Shown here: positions 1 to 5,263 of the stretch, piece after piece
Numbering within the stretch: the stretch's first letter is position 1
Layout: each line of letters starts with the position of its first letter
Assembly (NCBI GenBank): GCA_023417665.1
Contig: JAEZFA010000031.1
Coordinates: 1 to 7,501 of the forward strand
Reading direction: 5' to 3'
DNA length: 7,501 bases
Source: Pseudomonadota bacterium
Lineage (GTDB): Bacteria > Pseudomonadota > Alphaproteobacteria > Rhizobiales > Xanthobacteraceae
The notes under the pieces: generated by a model
The model's database searches: none
Told to the model about the DNA's origin: nothing
Seen by the model: only the letters and a program-made list of their open reading frames with translations
Translations under genes and position numbers: made by a program

Positions 1-75
1 GGCACCGCGGGGGCTCTCTACGCGATCGGTTTCGTCTTGATCGCCGCGGCCGCAAGAGCGGCAGGCGTGGTCTGA
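1..75 (+). CDS. 3' end of an unidentified gene, probably membrane protein
   Basis: Reading frame 1 is open from the first base and ends with TGA at 73-75, giving 24 residues that start GTAGALYAIGFVLIAAAARA. The stretch is almost entirely hydrophobic with one late arginine, which fits the last transmembrane helix of an integral membrane protein. The start and nearly all of the gene lie outside the window, so no family can be named. Its stop codon directly abuts the stop codon of the convergent permease gene (76-78) and no terminator hairpin separates them. It could be a chance open frame, but the hydrophobic pattern and exact end-to-end fit favour a real gene. Confidence 0.5.
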   Translation, partial: GTAGALYAIGFVLIAAAARAAGVV

Positions 76-1410
76 CTATTCGGTCGCCTTTGCCTTCAGA
101 AACAGAAGCGGCGTTCCAAGCGCTAGCACGCCGATCCCGAAGAGCGATCCGACGCCTGCATAAGCCGCGGTGGAATAGAGCAGCCAGCCGCAGGCGAGGC
201 AGAACAGGATCGGCGTCACCGGATAGAGCGGTACGCGATAGGGGTTCGGCGCGTCCGGCGTATGGCGGCGCAGGATGAAGACGGCGATGCCGACCAGCAG
301 CAGGAAGAACCAGAACACTGGCGCGGTATATTCAATCATCGAGCGCAGGCCGTCGCGGGCGAAGCCGCCGAGCACAATCAATCCGAAGGCGATCGCGCCC
401 TGCAGGAGAAGAGCGTTGCGCGGCTTGTGCGCCTTTTCATCCCAGCTTGCGAGCACGTTCAGCGCCTGCAGATCGCGGCCCAGCGCATGATAGGTGCGGG
501 CGCCGGTGAGTACGGTCGCGTTCAGGGTCGAAAGCGCACAGATCACGACCATTGCCGCCAGAATGCTTGCGCCACGATCTCCCATGAGAAGCCGCAGCAC
601 ATCGACGCCGACAGCCTTGGAGTCGCGCAGGCCCTGCAGGCCGAGCGCAGACAGATAGGCGTAGTTGATGAGAAGATAGAGTAGCGTCACGACCGCAGTA
701 GAGATTGCGAGCGTCTTCGCAAGATTGCGGCGCACGTCCTTCATGTCGCTGGTCAGATAAGAAATCTCGTTCCAGCCGCCGTAAGTGAACAGCACGAATA
801 CGAGCGCCAGGCCGGCAGCCCCCATGGACTGCGTGCCGGTTGCGACCGTGGTGGCGGCGCTTGCCGCCGGCGTGACGATGAGGCCGGCGAGCGTCACCGC
901 GACCAGCGATCCCACCTCGAGCGTCGTCAGCACCGCCTGTGTTTTCTTGGTCGGGTCGAGGCCGGCGATGTTGATCGCCGTAATGACGACCAACGCGATG
1001 GCGGCATGGATCGCGGAGGAATAGGCGCCGAGCGGAATGAGCGCGCTCATGTACTCGCCATAAACGAACGCGACCGCGGCGATGGCGCCGGTCTGGATGA
1101 CCGTACCCCGAGCCCAGGCAAACAGAATCGCGAGCTTCTGGCCGTAGGCTCGCGCCAGATAGCGATATTCTCCGCCGGGTCCGGGAAAAGCGCTGCCGAG
1201 TTCGGCGTAGCAGAGCACGCCGATCAGCGTTACCAGGCCGCCGAGAACCCAGAAGCCGAGGAAAATTGCCGGGCTTGCCGACATCGTCGCAACCAGCGGC
1301 GGGAGTGCAAAAATGCCGACGCCGATGATCATGCCGACGATCAGCGTCGTCGCATCGAATACCGACAGATGACCGCGGCTGCCGGGTTCTGTTGTATTGT
1401 TGTTCGCCAT
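76..1410 (-). CDS. APC-superfamily amino acid permease
   Basis: A 444-residue polytopic inner-membrane protein with about 12 hydrophobic segments, the usual length for the amino acid-polyamine-organocation superfamily. The first helix carries the family signature GMIIGVGIF (residues 26-34), whose unwound glycine-rich stretch contacts the substrate amino group in this fold. Helix 2 and its loop show YAELGSAFPGPGGEYRYLAR (68-87), and the mid-protein YGGWNEISYLTSDMKD (210-225) resembles LAT/SteT-like exchangers. The substrate cannot be told from sequence; a neutral amino acid is a guess. The ATG at 1408-1410 is preceded on the minus strand by a purine-rich gggggcgaga that can serve as ribosome binding site. 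It starts 23 bases after the stop of the methyltransferase-like gene, so the two are probably co-transcribed. The family call is secure; the substrate is not. Confidence 0.93.
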   Translation of the reverse strand: MANNNTTEPGSRGHLSVFDATTLIVGMIIGVGIFALPPLVATMSASPAIFLGFWVLGGLVTLIGVLCYAELGSAFPGPGGEYRYLARAYGQKLAILFAWARGTVIQTGAIAAVAFVYGEYMSALIPLGAYSSAIHAAIALVVITAINIAGLDPTKKTQAVLTTLEVGSLVAVTLAGLIVTPAASAATTVATGTQSMGAAGLALVFVLFTYGGWNEISYLTSDMKDVRRNLAKTLAISTAVVTLLYLLINYAYLSALGLQGLRDSKAVGVDVLRLLMGDRGASILAAMVVICALSTLNATVLTGARTYHALGRDLQALNVLASWDEKAHKPRNALLLQGAIAFGLIVLGGFARDGLRSMIEYTAPVFWFFLLLVGIAVFILRRHTPDAPNPYRVPLYPVTPILFCLACGWLLYSTAAYAGVGSLFGIGVLALGTPLLFLKAKATE

Positions 1411-1433
1411 TGTCTCGCCCCCGTAATTGCCTG

Positions 1434-2267
1434 TCAGGACGCTTTCTTCGCGGGCCAGGTGTTGCCGGTGATGGTGTTGCCGTCGACCTTGCCTTCGAAT
1501 TTCACGGCCTTGCCGTCGATCTCCAGCGTGAAGACGATGTTTGCGCCGTCGAGCTTGCCGTCCTTGATGGCAGCGGTCTTTCCGCCGATCGTGGCGTTGC
1601 CGTTAAGGCGCTGGAAGCTCTGTTTCAGGTCCAGTTCGATCTTGCGCGCGCCGTCTTCAAGCGACCATTTGCCTTCGACTTTCGCCGGCACGATGAACAG
1701 GTAGACCGTGCGCGTGCCCTTGTAGCCGTTGTCGTCGAAGGCGACGCTTTCTTTATGGTCCGGATCCCAGTCCGCCATGCTGAAGCTCTGGGTGACGATG
1801 CGCGTGCCGGGCTTCATATCAAGGATGGTCGGGCGCAGTTTCAGATTCAGCGTTGAAAGAAGATAAAGCGAAACGACGTTCGCTTCGCTGAAATCGGTTT
1901 CGAAAATGTTCTTGCGCAGGAAGGTCACGCGATCGCCGACGCCGGCCTTGGCGAGATTTTCGTTCGCTTCCTTGATGCGCTGCGGATCGAGGTCGATCCC
2001 GACTCCCTTCTTCGCCTTGAAGTCCTTGACGGCGGCGATCACGATGCGCCCGTCGCCCGAACCGAGATCGTAATGAATGTCGTTCGGCCCGACCTTCGCG
2101 AGCTCGAGCATGCGTTTGACGACCTGATGCGGGGTCGGAACGTAGATCACGTCGAGGCCCGGGCGTTCATCTTCCTGCGCGGCTGCCGGAAGGATCAGGG
2201 CGCCGGCGAGGAGGGCGGCAGCTGCGGTTCGGAAAGCATTGCGAAGGAGGGGAGCGTTCATCGGCAT
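1434..2267 (-). CDS. Exported class I SAM-methyltransferase-like protein (paralogue A)
   Basis: A 277-residue protein. Residues 1-30 look like a Sec signal peptide: Arg-9 and Arg-13, an alanine/leucine core, and likely cleavage after AAA at 28-30. Residues about 38-190 are a Rossmann-type methyltransferase domain with an intact motif I DLGSGDG (67-73) and the acidic GIDLD (90-94) that normally holds the SAM ribose. The motif I region and the following W-containing strand resemble the FAM173 lysine methyltransferases (ATPSCKMT/ANTKMT). Residues 199-277 form a glycine-rich, beta-predicted module (GKW..., FEG..., W-A-K-K) of unknown role. An alternative start, Met-3 (ATG at 2259-2261), lies at a better distance from the weak ggcgaga ribosome site, so the true protein may be two residues shorter. 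The next gene is an amino acid permease. The target and any catalytic activity are unknown. Export is inferred from the N-terminus only. Confidence 0.88.
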   Translation of the reverse strand: MPMNAPLLRNAFRTAAAALLAGALILPAAAQEDERPGLDVIYVPTPHQVVKRMLELAKVGPNDIHYDLGSGDGRIVIAAVKDFKAKKGVGIDLDPQRIKEANENLAKAGVGDRVTFLRKNIFETDFSEANVVSLYLLSTLNLKLRPTILDMKPGTRIVTQSFSMADWDPDHKESVAFDDNGYKGTRTVYLFIVPAKVEGKWSLEDGARKIELDLKQSFQRLNGNATIGGKTAAIKDGKLDGANIVFTLEIDGKAVKFEGKVDGNTITGNTWPAKKAS

Positions 2268-2300
2268 TCTCGCCTGATAAGAGGGATTATTTCACGGACA

Positions 2301-2328
2301 CGGCCCCTTGGCGGTTGCCAAGAGGCCG
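2301..2328 (-). other. Strong hairpin between the two methyltransferase-like genes
   Basis: CGGCCCCTTGGC (2301-2312), loop GGTT, and GCCAAGAGGCCG (2317-2328) form a 12-bp stem with a single C/A mismatch. On the minus-strand transcript it lies 27 bases past the stop of paralogue B and 33 bases before the start of paralogue A. No T run follows on either strand, so it is not a standard intrinsic terminator. It could be a transcript-processing or stability element that sets unequal expression of the two genes. Confidence 0.55.
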
Positions 2329-2332
2329 CGAG

Positions 2333-2365
2333 CTTCGCCGGCTTTTCGAAGGCGTTTACGCCTTC
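2333..2365 (-). other. Stop-codon hairpin with an overlapping alternative stem
   Basis: GAAGGCG (2348-2354), loop TTTA, and CGCCTTC (2359-2365) form a perfect 7-bp stem. Its loop contains the TAA stop codon of paralogue B (2356-2358 on the minus strand). A second possible stem, CTTCG (2333-2337) with CGAAG (2347-2351), reuses bases 2348-2351, so the two cannot form together. No T run follows on the minus strand, so classic termination is unlikely. The base pairing is directly visible; a regulatory role is only inferred. Confidence 0.45.
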
Positions 2366-3171
2366 TTCGCGGTCCACTTGGTGGCGCCGGTACCGGTAAG
2401 GGTGCCGTTGTCGAAGTTGCCTTCGAACTTGGTCGGCTTGCCGTCCACGTCGATCGTGAACTCGATCTTGGTGCCGGTAATCTTGCCGCCCTTGATTTCG
2501 GCGCTCTTGCCGTTGACGGTCGCGGTGCCGGAAAGATCCGTGAACTCACTCTTCAGGTCGAGACTGATCTTGCGCTCGCCTTCCGAAAGCTCCCACTTGC
2601 CGGTGAGGTTGGCGGGCACGATGAAGAGATAGACCTGATAGCCGTTCACGCTTTCTTCGTGCTCGGCCTTCCACTCGCCCATGTTGAAGGCGTGGGTGAC
2701 GATCCGGGTGCCGGGTTTCAGTTCCTTCAGCAGCTTCGGCCGCATCCGGATGTTGATCGAGGTCAGGAGATACATCGAAACCGTTGAGGCTTCCGAAAGG
2801 TCGGTTTCGAAGATGTTCTGTTCGCGGAAGGTAACGTTGTCGCCGAGGCCGGCCTTGGCCTTGTTCTCGTTGGCTTCCTTGATGCGCTGCGGATCGAGAT
2901 CGATGCCGACGCCCTTCTTGGCCTTGAAGTCCTTGACGGCGGCAATCACGATGCGCCCGTCGCCGGAGCCGAGATCGTAATGCACGTCGTTCGGGCCGAC
3001 CTTGGCGAGTTCGAGCATGCGCTTGACGACCTCGTGTGGGGTCGGGACGAAATGGATGTCCAGTTTCGGCTGCGCGGAAACGGAAAGCGTGTAGAGCCCG
3101 GCCCCGAAGAGGAGCGCGGTGGCGGCGGCGACCCCGGCGAAACCGCGAAAGCCTGACTTCTGAAACTGCAT
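2356..3171 (-). CDS. Exported class I SAM-methyltransferase-like protein (paralogue B)
   Basis: A 271-residue tandem paralogue of the downstream gene at 1434-2267. The N-terminus has basic residues (Lys-5, Arg-9), a hydrophobic stretch (about 11-31) and a probable signal peptidase site VSA|QP after residue 33; it could instead stay as a membrane anchor. The methyltransferase core has motif I DLGSGDG (66-72) and GIDLD (89-93), followed by strands resembling the FAM173/ATPSCKMT lysine methyltransferases. Residues 191-271 are a beta-rich C-terminal module ending WTAKKA. From VPTPH to AKAG, 67 residues, only three positions differ from paralogue A, while the two ends have diverged; it also lacks an eight-residue insertion that A carries near residue 175. 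The ATG at 3169-3171 follows a clear agagg ribosome site six bases away. As first gene of the apparent three-gene unit, its promoter should lie in 3172-3416. The substrate is unknown. Confidence 0.9.
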   Translation of the reverse strand: MQFQKSGFRGFAGVAAATALLFGAGLYTLSVSAQPKLDIHFVPTPHEVVKRMLELAKVGPNDVHYDLGSGDGRIVIAAVKDFKAKKGVGIDLDPQRIKEANENKAKAGLGDNVTFREQNIFETDLSEASTVSMYLLTSINIRMRPKLLKELKPGTRIVTHAFNMGEWKAEHEESVNGYQVYLFIVPANLTGKWELSEGERKISLDLKSEFTDLSGTATVNGKSAEIKGGKITGTKIEFTIDVDGKPTKFEGNFDNGTLTGTGATKWTAKKA

Positions 3172-3381
3172 ATGAATCCTCTACCTGTGTGGGTTTTCAT
3201 GCCCTAGGAGGCGGACCTTCGCACGTCCGGCGGCTAAGGCAAGTCCTCGGCCATGCTAGGCGAAACCGACGAAAATTGCGCGGTTTAAGGCCGGGCTGGC
3301 ATGCCATTTTGCGCGTCTTTTAGGGCAAATAATCGCGGTTCCAGCCTTCCCATCGTGTCATCGGATTGCTACATACCCCTC
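3172..3381. other. Gene-free leader/promoter region between paralogue B and the tRNA
   Basis: I see no credible coding sequence here. The region must hold the minus-strand promoter of the methyltransferase/permease unit and probably the plus-strand promoter of the initiator tRNA, but neither has a convincing -35/-10 pair. The best plus-strand candidate is the weak CTACAT at 3369-3374, about 45 bases before the tRNA, with no good -35 partner. The 8-base palindrome GGCATGCC lies at 3298-3305 if read from its GG, and an A/T-richer patch follows at 3306-3334. Confidence 0.35.
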
Positions 3382-3408
3382 GCCGGCGGGAACCCAGCCG
3401 GCATTTTT
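3382..3408 (+). terminator. Terminator-like hairpin just upstream of the initiator tRNA
   Basis: GCCGGC (3382-3387) pairs with GCCGGC (3397-3402). GG/CC pairs inside extend the stem around a small GAAC loop, and TTTTT follows at 3404-3408. This is the shape of a rho-independent terminator on the plus strand. No plus-strand gene ends before it, and it stops only eight bases before the mature tRNA 5' end. It may instead be a structured leader of the tRNA precursor or the end of a short unannotated RNA. Confidence 0.45.
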
Positions 3409-3416
3409 GCCTCTGG

Positions 3417-3493
<77 letters not shown>

Positions 3494-3495
3494 AA

Positions 3496-3524
3496 CAAAA
3501 ACCCGCCGTGAAGGCGGGTTTTTT
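3496..3524 (+). terminator. Bidirectional intrinsic terminator after tRNA-fMet
   Basis: ACCCGCC (3501-3507), loop GTGAA, and GGCGGGT (3513-3519) make a perfect 7-bp stem followed by a run of T to 3524. On the other strand the preceding A run (3497-3501) becomes a T run, so the same hairpin can end transcription from the minus-strand LprI-like gene, whose stop lies at 3531. The element begins two bases after the tRNA CCA end. Confidence 0.9.
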
Positions 3525-3530
3525 GTTGCT

Positions 3531-3950
3531 CTATTTGGTGTAGCGCGTCTCGAGATCCCGTCGGCGGACGACGTTCTTGTCGATCAGGCAAAGCAGACGC
3601 TCCTCGAAGGTTCCGACACGAGCCCAATTTGGTCCTTCGAAGGGTGCAACGGCCTGACATTCCTGATTGCGGAAGCGCACAAAAAGAATTTGCGCCTCCT
3701 CAAGCGAGTTCTTCCAACGTGTGCGTTGTGCCGCCGCGAGATCGGCGCGGCTTTCGATCAGTTCATAGATGCGCGCGACCAGCGCCTCCATCTCGCGGTG
3801 CGAATCGAGCATCGCTTTCTCGAGGCAGAGATAATAAGGGCGCCCGCTGAGCGTCTTTGGGTCGCACAGTTCGCGCGCCGGACGTTGCGGTTGCGCGCAG
3901 ACACCTGCCGTGGCCGCCAGAAACAACAGGAGTGAGAGCAGCCCGCGCAT
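3531..3950 (-). CDS. Small exported LprI-like (DUF1311) domain protein
   Basis: A 139-residue protein with a short leucine-rich signal peptide and a likely cleavage site VCA|QP after residue 19. The mature part has four cysteines (29, 42, 98, 121) and the pattern W79...Q87...F93-R94...C98 then C121-L122...R130-R131...L133. This matches the LprI/DUF1311 family, small periplasmic or lipoprotein domains named after a mycobacterial lysozyme inhibitor. There is no lipobox, since the cysteine at 18 is followed by A-Q and lies before the predicted cut. Its ATG (3948-3950) is nine bases past the stop of the aminotransferase gene and has no obvious ribosome binding site, so translation is probably coupled to that gene. 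Disulphide pairing of the four cysteines is likely in the periplasm. No lysozyme-inhibitor activity should be assumed. The family call rests on pattern memory. Confidence 0.82.
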   Translation of the reverse strand: MRGLLSLLLFLAATAGVCAQPQRPARELCDPKTLSGRPYYLCLEKAMLDSHREMEALVARIYELIESRADLAAAQRTRWKNSLEEAQILFVRFRNQECQAVAPFEGPNWARVGTFEERLLCLIDKNVVRRRDLETRYTK

Positions 3951-3959
3951 TTGCTGACG

Positions 3960-5141
3960 TCAGGCCGCCTTGCGGGAGGCGAGAAACTCGCCCATGCGGC
4001 TGATCGCCTTCAGAATGTTTTCAGCCGAGTTTGCATAAGAAAGCCGGACATAGCCTTCGCCCAGGATTCCGAAATCCGGACCGCCGATGATCGCGACGCC
4101 GGATTCCTCCAGCAGCGAGGAAGCGAGCTTTTTTGCCTTCCAGCCGGTATTCTTGATGTTGGGGAAGGCATAGAATGCGCCCTTCGGTGTTGCGCAGGAA
4201 ATTCCCGGCAGCTTGTTCAGTTCTTCCACCACGATCTTGCGGCGCTTGTCGAACTCCGCGACCATGTGGTGCACGGCATCTTGAGGGCCGGTGAGCGCTG
4301 CGAGTGCCGCATATTGCGACGGCGCGTTCACGCAGGACCAGGCGTTTACTGCCAGCTTGCGGATGTTTTCGTGTAGCGGTTGCGGCCAGACCGAATAGCC
4401 CATGCGCCAGCCCGTCATGGCGTAGGTCTTCGACCAGCCATTCAGCAGAATCACGCGGTCGCGGATCGACGGGTAGGAAAGCAGGCAGACGTGCTTCTCC
4501 CCGTCATAAACCATCTGGTCGTAGATTTCGTCGGAGAGGATCGCGACGTTCGGATGCTGCTCCATGCCGGCAACGAACTTATCGATTTCGGTTTTGGGCG
4601 TGACGCCACCGGTCGGGTTTGCCGGCGAATTGATGATCACGAGCCGCGTTTTCGGCGTGATCAACGAAAGCGTTTCCTCCGCAGAGAAGGCAAATCCGTT
4701 TTCCTCGCGGATCGGAATCGGAATCGGATTGGCACCGGTAAACTCGATCATCGAACGATAGATCGGAAATCCCGGGTCGGGATAGAGAATGTCGGCGCCC
4801 GGCTCTCCGAACATCAGGATTGCCGCGAACATCGTGATCTTGCCGCCGGGAACTACGGTGACCAGCCCCGGTGAAACCTCTACGTCGAAGCGCTTGTGCA
4901 GATCGGCGGCGATGGCTTCGCGCAGCGGCGCGATGCCGGTCGCCGGGGTGTACCCGTGATGACCATCCCGCAGCGCCTTGATCGCCGCCTCCACAATATG
5001 GGGAGGCGTTGGGAAGTCCGGCTGGCCAATGCCGAGGCTGACGATATCGCGTCCCTGCGCGGCCAGATCGGCGGCGCGGGCAAGCACCGCAAAGGCGTTC
5101 TCTTCTCCGATGCGGCTGAACCCGGCGATGGTCTGCAACAT
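3960..5141 (-). CDS. Class I/II PLP-dependent aminotransferase (aspartate aminotransferase family)
   Basis: A 393-residue cytoplasmic enzyme of normal family length. Fold-type I features are all present: the N-terminal SLGIGQPDFPTP (35-46), NSPANPTGG (171-179) with the PLP-ring asparagine, D204 and Y207 in SDEIYD, the Schiff-base lysine K238 in NGWSKTYAMTGWRMGY, and R366 in YVRLSYA, the conserved arginine that binds the substrate carboxylate. It should transfer an amino group between an amino acid and a 2-oxo acid. The exact substrates (aspartate, aromatic, branched or other) cannot be fixed from sequence. The start ATG at 5139-5141 has a strong ribosome binding site, agaggggg, about seven bases upstream. 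It is divergent from the CNNM/CorC gene and apparently forms an operon with the small LprI-like gene behind it. No anomalies are seen. Confidence 0.95.
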   Translation of the reverse strand: MLQTIAGFSRIGEENAFAVLARAADLAAQGRDIVSLGIGQPDFPTPPHIVEAAIKALRDGHHGYTPATGIAPLREAIAADLHKRFDVEVSPGLVTVVPGGKITMFAAILMFGEPGADILYPDPGFPIYRSMIEFTGANPIPIPIREENGFAFSAEETLSLITPKTRLVIINSPANPTGGVTPKTEIDKFVAGMEQHPNVAILSDEIYDQMVYDGEKHVCLLSYPSIRDRVILLNGWSKTYAMTGWRMGYSVWPQPLHENIRKLAVNAWSCVNAPSQYAALAALTGPQDAVHHMVAEFDKRRKIVVEELNKLPGISCATPKGAFYAFPNIKNTGWKAKKLASSLLEESGVAIIGGPDFGILGEGYVRLSYANSAENILKAISRMGEFLASRKAA

Positions 5142-5161
5142 GGCGTTTCCCCCTCTTTGCG

Positions 5162-5256
5162 GGCAATTTCGCCCATTTCTTCCGTCTTTTCAAACCCCTA
5201 GCGAGAATGAGCGTTGAACGCCATTGCGGGGTGAGCCTCCCTCGTGCGAAATTGCC
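5162..5256. repeat. 11-bp inverted repeat across the divergent intergenic region
   Basis: GGCAATTTCGC at 5162-5172 is the exact reverse complement of GCGAAATTGCC at 5246-5256. Each copy therefore reads GCGAAATTGCC in the direction of its own downstream gene: 20 bases before the aminotransferase ATG on the minus strand, and 7 bases before the preferred CNNM/CorC ATG on the plus strand. The match continues as CGCA after a one-base offset. It may be a paired operator or a shared leader element. Confidence 0.5.
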
Positions 5257-5263
5257 ACGCATT

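Noticed and set aside
1006..1704. Plus-strand open frame of 232 residues bridging the permease and paralogue A
   Set aside because: It lies antisense to two real genes and through their intergenic gap, with no coding-like composition.
1434..3171. Recent gene conversion between the two methyltransferase-like genes
   Set aside because: The conserved block still carries many silent differences spread along it, which argues for selection on the protein rather than a recent copy event.
3296..3313. Possible sigma-54 promoter (TGGCATG...TTTGC)
   Set aside because: The GG and GC elements are separated by 11 bases instead of the required 10, and the gene downstream is a tRNA, an unlikely sigma-54 target.
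5164..5196. Possible sigma-70 promoter for the aminotransferase (minus-strand TTGAAA with GAAATT)
   Set aside because: The -35 is good but the -10 matches only half of the consensus; not strong enough to list as a feature.
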